Below, one piece after another: positions 35,872-48,700 of a stretch of 64,000 nucleotides of DNA. This DNA is from Eremochloa ophiuroides. Its lineage: Eukaryota; Streptophyta; Magnoliopsida; Poales; Poaceae. The DNA lies in assembly GCA_038502445.1 (NCBI GenBank), contig JAHLJS010000007.1, positions 15,684,444 through 15,748,443 of the forward strand. The letters run 5' to 3'. Both the position numbers and the translations under genes were made by a program. The first letter of the stretch is position 1; each line of letters starts with the position of its first letter. The notes below the pieces were generated by a model, which did no database searches, was not told the origin of the DNA, and was given only the letters and a program-made list of their open reading frames with translations.

Positions 35872-37915
35872 TCAATTGGTTTTAGGTACCCAAGCATTCT
35901 TGGGTCCTTGGAGGTTAGTGACCAAAGATTTAGGAACCCAAATGGATCTTCTCCTTGGATTACCACTAGGTGTACCAATATACTTGGCTTTAACAACCTT
36001 CACTCCCATAGTGAGTATGTAACAAGAATCAAGGCAAATGAAAGTCGCACTAGCAAATTTTACTTGCTTGATCTTGTTGGCCATGCAATATTGCTCATTA
36101 TGCCCTGCTTGCTTACATCTTTGGCAATAGTTACCATTGCTCCTCACAAAGCTAGCTTTGCGAGTTGCAAAGGTGGCCTTGCCTTTCTTGGAGGTATAGC
36201 CTAGTCCCTCTTTAGAGTGACTAAATCTTTAGCTACCCAAATACTTTAGCAAGCGGCATCCCTACCATAGGCATTGCCTAAGGCACGGGTGAGCTTGTTG
36301 ACCTCCTCTTTAAGGTTTTTATTTTCCACCACAAGTGAGGACTTAGAGTCATCAACTTTAGGTGAAATAGGAGTGGTAGAGCTGCAAGAGGGGTTAATGA
36401 CAACAATAGTAGAAGAAGGAATTGACTTGTCACTAAGGATGTCACATGAGGAACCCATGTCACATGTCTTGATGGATGCTCTCTTCTCATTTTCGGCCAC
36501 TAGAGAGGAGTGAGCTATATCTACCTTGGAGTGAGCTATCTTGAGCTTCTCATGGGCTTCCATTAGCCTCTCATGAGACTTCAAGATCTCATCAAAGGAT
36601 TGCTCAATGGCTATCTTGCCTTTGCGCAATTCTTTGCACTCCTTTCTTTTGGCCTCAATGTAAGTGTTGGAATCATCAAGCATGGACATGAGCTCATCAC
36701 ATGAGAGCTCCTCCTCATCACTCTCATCATCGGATTGTACCTTGGATGGCTTGGCCATCAAGCATGTAGATGGAGTGTCAAAGAGAGATAGCTTGTTGTT
36801 GAGAGCAATACTAGTAATGGCATTCTTCTTGGTGGTCTTGCTCTCATCATCACTATCATCATCATCGGTGGAGGCATCACTATCATCCCAAGTGACACAA
36901 TATGATTGCCCCTTCTTCTTCTTCTTGAGTGTCACATTCTTGTTTTTCTTTTCCTTCTTGTCCTTCTTCTTGCTCTTCCTCTTGTCATCATCACTTTCAT
37001 TGTCATTGTCACCATTGAGTGGACAATCGGCAATGAAGTGATCTAACCTCTTGCACTTGATGCATCTCCTTGGTTCTTACTTGTTCTTGGAGATGAACTT
37101 CTTCTTACCTTGATCATAGCCCTTCCTCTTCATGAACCGGCCAAACTTGCGCACAAGGAGAGCCATGGCCTCATCATCTTCATCATCACTTGAAGTTGAT
37201 TCTTCTTCTAGCTCAACCATTTTTGACTTGCCCTTGCTCTTGGATGATAGCTTTGAGAGCCACACTCTTTTTCTTCTCCTTCTCAACCACCTCCTCATTG
37301 TTTATATCTTGAGTGATGATCTCACCGAGGATTTGGTTGGGCTTCTTCTTGCTTAAGTCTTCTCTTGCAAGCAATGTCTTAATAATGGCAAATCTTAGAG
37401 GCAAGCACCTCAAGAACTTGTGAGAGAAGTCCTTGTCCTTGATATCCTCACCCAAGCTCTTCAAGTCATTCACAATCACTTGCAACCGGTTGAACATCTC
37501 ATGCACACTTCTCATCATCATTCATCTTGAAGGTGTCAAGCTTCTCCCGCAACATGTAGACCTTGGCATTCTTGACCTCTTGCGTGCCCTCATAGGTCTC
37601 CTCCAACCACTTTCAAATATCATGAGCCAAATCAAGATCTTTGATTTGCTCAAATACATGAGACTCAAGAATGGTGTAGAGAGCGTTGATTGCATGGGCA
37701 TTACACTCCATCTTTCTCTTGCCAGGCATCGGTGGGAGCTTGTGCATTCTTAAACTCAATCTTTGTCTCCGTTGCCTTCCACAGCTCAATGTGCATGGTC
37801 ATGAAGTGAACTATCATCTTTCTCTTCCAATGATCATAGCTTGTACCATCAAATTTAGGTGGCTTCCCCAACACATTGATTTGAGCCATTTTGCACCACA
37901 AGGATGTTAAGCCTC
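35872..37915 (-). pseudogene. Copia B gag (broken)
   Basis: Minus strand from about 37901 (MAQINVLGKPPKFDG, DHWKRKM): the N-terminal gag. A UBN2-type segment at 37521-37213 includes HEMFNRLQVIVNDLKSLG and LPLRFAIIKTLL. Next comes a zinc knuckle near 37060-37020 (CIKCKRLDHFIADC) just after an in-frame TAA (37080-37078). A Ser/Asp/Lys-rich region with coiled coil runs at 36935-36246, and a second Cys/His box (CQRCKQAGHNEQYC) near 36125. Multiple frames are used, so it is inactive. Layout matches the gag of element A. Confidence 0.82.
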
Positions 37916-37946
37916 AAACGGTGGTGACCTCGGCTCCAATACCACT

Positions 37947-40021
37947 TGAAAGGTCCCAATAGGCTAGAGGGGGCAAATAGCCTATAAAAATTTCTACAAA
38001 GCATTAGACCACAAGTTAGTAATTAATAAAGTTTTTGCTTAAGCACTAGCTCTAGACTACTATGCAAGCCACCTATCACAATATACTACTCACAAGCATA
38101 TGCACACAAACGCAAGAAACTCTCACTTCGATCCTATAGTGAGAGCACCTAAACAAGTAAATAAGCGCAAGGAAGAGAGATCAAGAAAGCTATACCACCG
38201 AGGAGAGTAGAGGTTGATCCAATCACCGGGAGAAGTCAATCAATAAGAAAACCAAGTGATCAACCAATAGAAGCACCGGAAAGCCAAATCATCCACTCGA
38301 AGGTGGAGAAGAGAGAACACTCGATTTTTACCGAGGTTCACGTGATCGCCGTCACGCTACTCCTCGTTGTGGCACCGGTCCTCCTTGGTGGATTGCGAGC
38401 TAGGCTTCACATGCCAATCCCTCATCGGGAGCCACTCACCAACACAAGAGAAGTGGCTTCTCACCACGAGCAATCTACTAGAGTCGGTTTTGGCACTCCG
38501 CCGGGGAATAATCGCAAGAACCCCTCACAATCGAACCTTCGGTGTGGACTTGAACAATTACCAATCAACCTCACACCGGAATCACCTCCAAGCCGTCTAG
38601 AGACACGGCAATGTCCCAAGAGAATGAGAACTCACAATGGCTTGCTCTTAAGTGCTCTAAAATGCAAATCACTAGCAATGATACACTTGAGAATCACTCT
38701 AACTCACAAAGATGATCAATGAATGAACGAGTGAGTGAGTGGGAGGCTAGAGAGTGCTCACAAAGTGTATGGCAATGATCCAAACATGCAGGAGAGTCAC
38801 CAAGTGACCAAGGAAGGAGTATAAATACCCCTAAGTGCAATCCTAGCCGTTACCCACTCAGAAACAGCCGTTAACATGCTTTTAGGGGCGTCGGACGCTA
38901 CCGTCGGATAGGGTCCGTCAGACTAAATGACTGCGTTTGACGCACGGATCTGCGCAACATGTCAGACTGATTCAACCTCAACCAAACGATCTCAACGGCT
39001 ACTGCTCGCGCCACTTTTACCAACCGTCGGATGGGGCAGCGTCGGACTAAAGAACCTAGGCGTCCGACGCTTCCAGAATCTACGCAAAGAGGAAAAGCGC
39101 CGTCAGACGCTGTCTGGCGCTTGGCGTCGGACCAACCAGCTCCGTCCAACGCCCTAAACACAGCTCGCCATGCACAGTGACAGAGCGTGAACTCGCCATG
39201 CCGCACCGTCGGACTGTGAACCAATGGTCCGACGCTCACCCTTCTCCTGTCGTGAGACTGTCCGACTCTCACAACAGGCAGCAGACTCAACCATCGTCGG
39301 ACGCTCGCATGTTAGTGCGTCGAACCTAGCGAAACAGGAAGTCCGACGCTATGCAATTTTACATCTAGAGCTCCTGAAATGCTCGGACGGCGTCCGACGC
39401 TCACCGTCGGACTAAAGAGCATTGTCCGACGCTTTCGCACAGTGCACAGCATAGCTGGGAGGGTCATCGGACGCTCACCAATGGTCCGACGCCCTGGAGA
39501 TCCCAGCGTTCGACGCTCTGAACTCACCTGTTTCAAGTCTAGTTTCCACCCCTTGTTTCTATGTGCTAACACCAAAGGTTCTTAACACTTGTGCACAGTG
39601 TGTTAGCATTTTTCAAATATTTTTCAAGGGTTTTAAGTCAAAGTTTAGGTTGAGTTAGATTCAATGCATATGAAATACAACCTAGAGCACTTGAAGGTAA
39701 TCCAATCACTTAGTTCTCCCCTTGATAGTCAGCTATCTATCCTAAATGTGATCACACCCACTTGGTGTCTTGATCACCAAAAGAAAAACTTATTTGAGGT
39801 TATACCTTACCCTTGATCACCTCTTCAAGTTCCTTTCTTTCTCCTTTGATCATCTACACTTGATCCACCTTACTTGGTCTATGGGTGAGCCTTCTTGATC
39901 AACACCATCATCTCATAGACTCCACACTCCATGCTTAGGACTACCTACACTTAGCCAACACTTAGCAAGTAGGTTAGTCCTTAGGGTGTCATCAATTATC
40001 AAAACCAACTTAGGGCTTTCA
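37947..40021 (-). mobile_element. 5' LTR of Copia B
   Basis: 2075 bp from TGAAAGGTCCC (37947) to GGGCTTTCA (40021), flanked on the right by CCTGC (40022-40026). The primer-binding site (minus strand TGGTATTGGAGCC) is directly left, about 37945-37933. TATA near 38819-38826 and a GTCGGAC/GTCCGAC U3 array at about 38888-39530 match the partner LTR. Confidence 0.92.
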
Positions 40022-40930
40022 CCTGCGCCGACGGTGGGCCCGCAAGCGAGCGTGTAGGAGGACGCCCGCGACGACGAGGAGCCGCGCCGGCAACGGGATG
40101 CCGCGCTTGCCCGTGACGAGGAGCTGCGCCGCCCGCGACGACGAGGAGGGCTGCGCCACCCACGACGAGGAGGGAGCCGCGCCGGCGACGGGAGGCCCCG
40201 TGACCACGACGACGAGGAGGGCCGCGCCGCCCGTGACGACGAGGAGAGCCGCGCCCCACCACCGCGACCGGGATCCAAGGAGGAGGGCGCGCGCACGACT
40301 GGGAGCCGCCATGCCGCCGAGCCTCACCCCGTCGCCACGCCGCCGGTGAAGGCCGCGTCTGCACCGCCGTCTGCACCGCGTGGCCGAGCCCCTCGCCGCC
40401 GGCGTCCATAGGAGCAGGCGCACTTCGCGGGGGAGAGAGTGTGGGCCCCACTGCTGTTGCGAGAAGACGAGGAAGGGAAGCGGATGGACTGCGTCGGCTG
40501 TTGGAGAGGCAAGTATATGGGTCACCGGCACTTGTACTGTGCGTCACGTTTTTGCCTCTCCACCGTTGGAGACAGTCTAAGGGAGGCAAAGGAGACTTTG
40601 ATAAAAGATGAGGGGGTAAAGTGGATTTTTTTTCCACAAATATACTGCAAACTGTAATTTGGGCCGGGATTGTAAAGTTTTGGGCTCCCAATGTCGCACC
40701 ATGGAACGGGCCCAACCGGTCTATGCTCGTGGTCTCGTCAAATGCTTTGCTGGAGACGTAATGCTTACGACGAAGAACGCCAATAACATCTTGATCCGTA
40801 TCAAGTCATCTAATCATGCCAACCAAGTAAAAAGCACTAGTAGAAGATTAAAAGCAGGTGTTAATGCAACGTGGTGCGGCGATGGCTGTGACGTCAGGCC
40901 CGCTTTGAGATGGGAGATTGTAGATTGATA
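40022..40930. other. GC-rich tandem-repeat block and flank right of element B
   Basis: Bases 40022-40330 consist of imperfect 27-45-bp units built on GACGACGAGGAG followed by GCCGCGCC; long open frames on both strands there reflect composition. From about 40430 to 40720 the sequence contains 'ttggagaggcaa' and 'gcctctccaccgttggagacagtc', inverted-repeat-like phrases seen in non-autonomous Mutator-type elements. Bases 40720-40930 hold nothing I recognise. No supported gene. Confidence 0.4.
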
Positions 40931-42040
40931 GTGTTTGATCATGTCAGCAACGAGCATATTGGGAAATGAACATAAAGATGACATGATTACCAAGAAGGTG
41001 GTGAGCAGTGGATGACTTTTCTAAACACATACCAAGGCAAACTTCTCTAGTTTTCAAATAAATGTGCATCCGTACTCAAAAAAAAAGCGCATCATCAAGA
41101 CATTTCATGAAAATTAAATGAAACTGTTTTCATGCATGTTGTATGTGTTGGTGCATTTTTCTATTAATTTGGTTAAATTAGAGAAACCTGACTTAAGACA
41201 AAGACAATGTGACACTGATAATTTGAAACCAAGGGGGTGTTTGAAATTTCATTTTGTTCTTTAAAGAAACGGACAGCTTGTGTTTAATGTGCTAGGATGC
41301 GGATATAGCTGTTAGTTGAATCTTTACTAATTTATACTTAGGAGTTGTAGATTTCATTTGTAAATTAAAACATATACTACTTATGGCTGAAAATATAAGT
41401 GCATAGATAAAATCCCTTAAAATAACGACGAGAGACTCTTCATTATATCCTTTTCAATTTATGGAAATAGAGATTTTGATGATAAAGTTTAATGCTATCC
41501 AATAAATTTTTATTTGCATCTCCAAATATAGACATCCTCTATACTAAATTTATCGCTAGTCAAAGATAGAGAGTGAGGATGGCTCCCCAGAATGCGCATA
41601 AGATATGAAAAAATTATTGGAGGGTACAAAGATATGAAAAATGATTTTTACTCATCAAATGACCGAATGATGATTCTAAGAATATCTTTTGGAAAGACTC
41701 TTGCATGCAGATGCTCTTACATTAATTTTTTGACAAAGGCACAGTAACAATTATCTTAACTCATAATACCATGCTTCTAATAATTGGGTTTAACATCCAA
41801 ATCTATACAGTAGAACTACAGCGGTTGGGAGGAACTATGTGATTTTCTATACTAGGAACAAAACGACCTCCTAATGTGCTTTCTTGAAGCAGGCTAAGAA
41901 ACGGTTCTAGCCTTAGATGATGGTGGAGCCACATTTCTAAGGAAGTTGATGTGATCTTTCTAAGAAAGTCCTTGAGTAACATTATTATTAATTAATGCAT
42001 GGACTAGATAGTTCATAAAGAAACTCTTCGTGGTGCATAT

Positions 42041-42258
42041 GGAGGTGTTTAGATTGTACATTTTGCAAAAATTTTACCGTAGCAACGTGCTAACTTTTGC
42101 AATAAATGTCGTCCAAATAGACTCAAAAGATTCGCCTCGCAACATTTTACGAAGTTGTCAAATTAGTTTCAGTTTTCATCAACATTTAATGCTCCATGCA
42201 TATGTTTAAATATTGATGTGACGGAACTTTTTATTTGATGGTGAATCTAAACAGGTCC
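42041..42258. mobile_element. MITE with TGTTTAGATT inverted ends
   Basis: Left end GGAGGTGTTTAGATT and right end AATCTAAACAGGTCC are inverted repeats (TGTTTAGATT perfect) about 218 bp apart. The interior holds 'gactcaaaagattcgcctcgc', a phrase also found in the element at 43444 and upstream of the iron transporter gene. Superfamily unassigned (hAT- or PIF-like); a clear target duplication was not found. Confidence 0.6.
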
Positions 42259-43443
42259 AGAGAATACTATCCAACCATAGTGCTCTTTCAGTCCCAATCT
42301 TGTGTGCCCACATCAACATCAGATTCTCTTTTGTGGGCAGGTATTGGTGACGTTGAACCTAGTTATCATCCAGTAGATCGAGTTAACACATCGGCCTGGT
42401 CCTTTCACCATTTTGCTTTGCAGATATATATCTTCATGTAGACTCGTGAGCTTGCAGTGTGCATACAAAATTAATTCGTTCAAAATTATGTTCGGGGCTA
42501 GTACGGACGTGACATTTACCTATGGGTATATGTATAAACCACACCTTGTTCCATTCTAATTGTAGGTACTTCTAGCTTCGTCATACATCAAACTTCTTTA
42601 ACTTCAACAAAGTTTAAAAAAAATCAACATCTAGGAGTTCATATAAATACACTATATATATGGAGAGATATTCCATAAAGAATTTGATAAAAACTAATTT
42701 TATGTTAATTAGATGCTATATTTTTCTATAAAATTTGACTTAGGGAAAGAAACTAAAGTGATCTACGTATAATTTAGAACAGATAAAATAATAACTATTA
42801 GACTAAGTATGCTCCATTCAAGTTGACCTCAGATCATCGGTTTTTAATTTAAAATTGACAATTCAAAAAGATAACAGTGTCAAATTCATATCAAGCTTGA
42901 TATTCCTATATTTTCCTTCTGCTTGTAGATAGATTATAATTATATTATATTTCCAATATATTATTGGGGAAAAAGCATGGATACCCATTACAACATTTTC
43001 TTTCAAAATTGTAATAAGAGAAAAGGAATAACAAAGGGAACAAAAAAAACTCTTTTGAAAGTTTATCTTTATCACAATATATTAAATTCTAGTCATCCTT
43101 CAAAAGAGTGTAGAGAAGTTAAATATTTTTAACTTTGCCCAAATATACAAGAGATTATTACAATATTTATAGTACATAATAAGTATCATTAGATTAATTG
43201 TTGAATATATTTTTATAATAAGTTTATTTCAAGATATAAATATTGCTAATAATTTATACAGGTCGAATAAAATTTAAGAAAGTTTTACCTATACAAAATC
43301 CCTAAATAACTTTTCTTAGACCGAGAGAGTAGATCCTACCCTGCAAGTCTGCAACCTTGGGTGGGTAAAAGGAAGACATGACAAGCAAGACATGACAAGC
43401 GACATGCCTATTGGGAATCTCGGCGTACCTAGTCAGAGATTCA

Positions 43444-43674
43444 GGCTGCGTTTAGTTCGGACGTTTTGGAAGTTTTATAACTATAGCACTTTCGTTTGTA
43501 TTTGACAACTTTTGTCCAATCATGGCCCAAGTAGATTCAAAAGATTCATCTCGAGATAGCCAGAAAAAAATACAAATATGCAACAGGTGCTACTTCATTT
43601 AGTGCTCCATGCAGACAGAAAGTATAATCGATGTGATGGGGAGAGAAAAGAAATTTTGTGAACTAAACGCTGCC
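43444..43674. mobile_element. MITE with GGCTGCGTTTAGTTC inverted ends
   Basis: 231 bp with left end GGCTGCGTTTAGTTC and right end GAACTAAACGCTGCC. The ends are inverted repeats with one mismatch. Flanking trinucleotides are TCA and TTA, so a PIF/Harbinger-type 3-bp duplication is possible but imperfect. Interior 'gattcaaaagattcatctcg' relates it to the element at 42041. Confidence 0.7.
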
Positions 43675-45792
43675 TTAGATATATCCACGCAAGTTTTTCC
43701 TTCACTCACATCATATCAACCTTTTTTCCAATGGGATTCCATCTTGCACTTGTATGGATATGGATTGGTTCAATCCACATTTTAGATAAAAGCCATGAGG
43801 AAGGTCGTAAGTGAAATCAACATCGAGGGCATCTTGGTCTTTTCTTGTTCACTCAGCATCTCCTTCCATTATTGCTGTATAATACTACTGCAACCATAAA
43901 TTGGATAATGACAACACAAAGTTACAATAGCAACTGTGCAAGTACAACTTATTTTCAAGGATTTGGATCCTTCCCTGTACAAGATGGCTTCGGAAACGTG
44001 TAGGAGAAACTCTAACTATCTTCCTAGCAATTTCATAGTCACTTTCAAAATTGTTGAAGTCCATGCGACCTGTTGGCTTGAGCTTATCTGCCAAAATCAC
44101 TTGACCTGTTCGGAAACATGTTGTCCTGTTCGGCTGGTAGAAAAGAGCTGATGTAGATTTGTTGTGAGAGAAAAATATTGTTTCGTGGCTAAAAAGAAGG
44201 ACTGATAACTAATCGGAGTAGACTATTAGATGACTATGTCCCCTGAAGAAAAAGGGTTGGTATATCTGCTTATATAAAATGTGCCTGAATTCAACACACT
44301 ATTTGGTCCCTGGTAGATCACATGTCACCAGTGGTGCATGGATTTTGATCTCTGTGAACAAAAGTGGTTTAGTAATGTTCTATAAACATATATATTTGTC
44401 ATCACTTTTATTTTTTTGATAGATCCAACATCAATCAAATTATTGGCAACCATATTCCTTGACATATCCTGATCTTCGAAGTCCCATGCAAATTCCAAGG
44501 GAATAACTTGTTCACGGGTACAAATCACTAGCAATCTGTCCCAAAATATTACAAATTGCTTGACAAATGCAAGGACCACCTAATAACACAAATGTGACTT
44601 GTATATATACTCCATATATGTCATATGGCTTTGTGACTAAACTTTGACTACAAGTCTACAACACATATGTGCCATATGAAGGCAACTTCATACCCAATGT
44701 TGCACTTTTTGAGCCAACGAAGTTCTGTTCTTTTTTTTCTCTCCACATCAACAAGACAAAATGTTTCACATGGTCTCTAAATTCATGCACATTAATTGTT
44801 AGCACAATCGTCATGGTAAATAAACAGACCTTAACATGTTTTCTACGACAATGGAAAACATAGACAAAAATATATGACTATCATGACCTTAACATGCAGT
44901 AAAATCTTGAAAATTCTTCTTGCTAGTCACAATGCACCTTTTTTTCTCGTGAGTGCAAATTTTAAATCTCTTTGACTGTAAATTTAAGTGTGCGTACATG
45001 TATAAGTGTTCCATACTTCCTCCATCATAAAAAGAATAATATTATAGGGTTTTAATAGGTCATCTTTTTAAGTTTGACTAGGTTTATAAAAAATAATATC
45101 AATATTTGTGTTTTAAATAGATCTACTATGAAAATATATTTTATATGGTATTTATTCGATATCATGTAAAAAAAACTTGGCCGTATAATATAGTCCCTAA
45201 GCATTCTGCTTAACATAGAAGGTAGCCTAATCCTATAGTACTAATTTTAGAGAAGCTTAAAAACTTGTCAAAGAGGGCCTGGCACTGATTTTCTTGCCTC
45301 CTTTTCTCGAGCTGTCTGTTTAGCAGCAGGGGCGGACAGGATACCCAAAACCGTATGATTCCCATTTGCGAGTGTGACCCTATCCATTTCGCTCCTATCT
45401 GGCCTCCTCCGTACACCGCGTCCACGGACACCACCCACTGACTCTCCTGGCCCACACAAACTGGTCCACCGAGGACGGAGCCCACTGAGAAAATTCTCAG
45501 GAAACCCCTCAACCTTCCAGAAAATTTCTTTCCCCACAGCGCATAGTACGTATTTTACCACTATGCCCCCTGAACAGCATCGTATTTCGAACCCGAGTCC
45601 TTCGCCCCCAGCGCCCGCTGCCTGCACGATCCTTAAAGCTCCATTTGCCCCCTCGCCACACCACGCCTCGCCTCGCTGCGCCTCCTTCCACTTCGAGAAC
45701 ACTCCCACGCCCGCAGCCCCACAGCCACAGAGCGCGCGGCGCGGAGGGAGAAGCCCGAGCCCCGGAGGAGGACGGGGCGCGGTGCCCCAGCG

Positions 45793-48700
45793 ATGGCGGC
45801 AGCGGCGGGGGATGTGCCCGAGGAGGGCGTCGGCGAGAGCTTGTCACCGCCTCGCGACCCCGCGCCCGCACCCGCACCCGCACCCGCTGCCTCAGGCGGG
45901 AGCGGTGGCGGCGGCCGCGGCGGGGGCCTCCGCGACGTCTGCCGCGAGGTGTTCGAGCGCCTCGTCAGGGATGGCCACCCGGCGGGCTCCGAGCTCCTCG
46001 CCCAGCTCGAGGCCCACTTCAATCGGCTCCCCGTCAGGTGAGCCACTCCCACTCGTAGACTCGCTTGTCTCGTCTCCGCCTCTCGCTCCCCTGCCCCAGC
46101 CCGCGGAAGCAATTACCTACTCCCCCTCGGGTGGAACCATTTGAGGGCTGGAAAGGTTTCTCAAATGGTTGGGGGAATCCCTGGAGTTTTGTGGCCGGAT
46201 TTACGAAATCCGCGTCAGTTGGTATGCTTAGGGACTGATATCGCTTGGTCCAACGACTGGGTTCAGCTCTGCTAGTGGACTTTGAACGGGCGGTTTCCAG
46301 ATTAAACTAATTGCGAGCAGATCATTTGTTTATTTGACTTGGAATGGGTGTGCTCAGCATCTGCAAGGTGCTTCTGAATTGTTTGCAACATTCCTAGTAT
46401 GTCTGCCATGGCTGTAGTCTTCTAGTTTGATTTTTGGACTTCCGTGGCTGTAATATTGTAATTTGAACTTTGGATTTGGACTAACTCAGACTGAACTGTT
46501 CTCGTCCGAGTTCTAGGGTCAGCATTACGATTTTGTTTATTTGACACTGATGGGTGTGTTGTTACATCTTATTTTAGACATTTTAGTCTTGCAAGTTAAT
46601 GTTTAAAATTGGACTCGGTAGGGCCATCTATTATTTCATTGGCACCTCCAATATTTTATTTAATGGTATCTATACTTCACTACCGTGTAGCTACAAGCTG
46701 GATGTGAATATTGACAAAGCAGAGGACGTGTTAATCCATCAGAAAGTTTTGGCAGAAGCAAAGGATCCTGATAGGCGCCCAGCGTTCGCTGTCCGTTTCC
46801 TCAAGGTAACTATTCTTTTTTCCTTTCTGCATTATGTGTTATATGGACCAGGTTTTGTTTACACTCAGCAAGCAGTTAAGGTCTCTGTAAAAATCTGGGT
46901 ATTATGAGGAAACTGTAATTAGAAGTCACAGGAACAAACTAGTACTAGACATCTTTCTTTTTTCTTTTCAATTTTTTTCCCTTGAAAGTAAATTGAACCT
47001 GTGTATCATGGCAATAACCATTTTAGGTGACAGTAAATCAATTTTGTCAAATGAACCATTTCGTGCTTATTCATTTTTATTAATTGATGCCTGTTTATAT
47101 CTGGTATCACCAGCAAAAAGTAGAATTAATCATTGACATTAAAACTTTGATCAAAGCTTGAAGAGGTAAATGTGGACGAGACAACTAACTCTGATGCACA
47201 TGAAGAAGGGGCTGATATTGATGAAGCTCTTTCTACCAGGTACTCATGCACAGTGCTAGTGTGGTGCTTTTGTAGTTTTAACTCTTGAGTGACCTTGATG
47301 GACAAGTTGTGTGCTGTTTCCAAGCCAGCATTTACTTCCAGGCTGTTGAAGATGCAACCTATTGTTAGATTATCATCTGAGATATACAGTGTAGCAACAG
47401 AACATGCGTGAGAACAAAGGGAAAAATATTCACAAATTAAACAAAATGATTAACTGTTGGATGCTTTCCATAGTTTCTTGAATTTGATAAGTAGCATACT
47501 TGATGTTCCGGACTAGTTGTAGAAATATGCTATTGATCTCACTATTTTTCTGGTGAGTTACTGAAGTTAGAAGTGTTATTAGATGTTGAGATCATGAACC
47601 AACACTCCACTGAACCATAGTTACTTAATGCAACTCTGGATTGACAGTAGCTATTTGATTTTACCACATAATTGCATGTGCTTTGTTTGCATCCTTTTAT
47701 ATATTATCATGCTATATGTGAAATCCAGTGCTCGATGAAAAACCAATTCATTTTTATTTTGCTTAATTGTTTTTCCACACTAATTGGGCTGAGGCTTAAC
47801 ATGTTAACAGATTAATGTATGTACATAAAATACAATTTTTTATATGTTATTGTTTCATAAGTGGAATGGAGCAATAAACATGGTACATAAACAGGTGCAT
47901 CACCTCACAGATAACTCTCATCAAATTTATAAACTACTTTTACTTGCACTAGTTTGCGTTCACACCATGCACCCATACACAGAACTTCCACCTTTTGGTC
48001 TAATAAAGTCTCAGTGCTCAAACGGCCAAGCCACTTATGATTGGACTAACCTTCTCTCTGGTTATCTTCATATTTCACAGGTCAAAGACATACGCACACA
48101 TTCATGAGATACTATTCTCCACTAAGGACAAACCCAAGCTCCTGAGTCAGGTCAGCAATACTGCATTTATGAATGGAGACCTAAAGGATCTTTATTATTT
48201 ACTACTCCCTCTGTTCCAAATTATAAGATGTTTTGGCTTTTCTAGATACATTACTTTTACTGTGCATCTAGATTAGTGTATATCTAAGTGCATAGCAAAA
48301 GCTACATTTCTAGAAAAGTCAAAGCATCTTATAATTTTGGATGGAGTAGTTTATATTTAAAAATGAGCTTGCCTATGCCTTTACTAACATTAGCTGTCTC
48401 TTATTTATCTTATGTGTCAATGCTAACAATGATCGTTACTAGTGCACCTTTTGATTTCCTGGGCACCACGGCGTATATAACCATGTTTATCTTCTTGTTC
48501 TGACAGTTGTCTGCTTTGCTTTCTGACATTGGACTCAACATCAGGGAGGCACATGTGTTCTCAACAACAGATGGTTATTCTCTTGATGTTTTTGTTGTTG
48601 ATGGTTGGCCCATTGAGGTAATTTTAGTTTCTTATTATGTTATGTGTTGATTTGCTTAGATGACAAAATTGTAGTGCTCATGCATACTGACATCTTGTAA

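Larger units (their letters stand above)
12743..40021 (-). mobile_element. Copia retrotransposon B (Sirevirus-like), full length but split by chromovirus C
   Basis: Two LTRs (12743-14815 and 37947-40021) of near-equal length flank a minus-strand Copia gag-pol, with exact target duplications CCTGC at 12738-12742 and 40022-40026. Without C (18495-35287) and one duplicate of ATTCC the element is about 10.5 kb. Order on the minus strand: LTR, primer site, gag, protease, GAG-pre-integrase, [C insertion], integrase, reverse transcriptase, RNase H, about 1 kb of 3' non-coding, polypurine tract, LTR. The first 240 bp of the two LTRs differ at roughly 20 positions by eye, more than the LTR pair of C, which agrees with B being the older host. 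Confidence 0.92.
40931..45200. other. AT-rich intergenic region with MITEs
   Basis: No supported gene in 4.3 kb of AT-rich DNA. It contains two inverted-repeat elements (listed separately at 42041-42258 and 43444-43674) and a degraded MITE-like segment with 'cttcctccatcataaaaag' near 45018. Open frames of 60-84 codons (for example 43885-44100 and 44325-44579, both minus) lack recognisable domains. Confidence 0.6.

Noticed and set aside
39999..40715. 238-codon Arg/Pro/Ser-rich minus frame
   Set aside because: Composed of the GC-rich tandem repeat at 40022-40330 and part of the B LTR edge; open frames occur on both strands.
43885..44579. Two minus-strand frames of 71 and 84 codons
   Set aside because: No start context, splice partners or domain I could recognise; left as unannotated intergenic sequence.
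45374..46144. 256-codon plus frame and several minus frames over the kinase first exon
   Set aside because: GC-rich leader/first-exon shadows; the kinase reading from 45793 alone joins the conserved domain through good splice sites.
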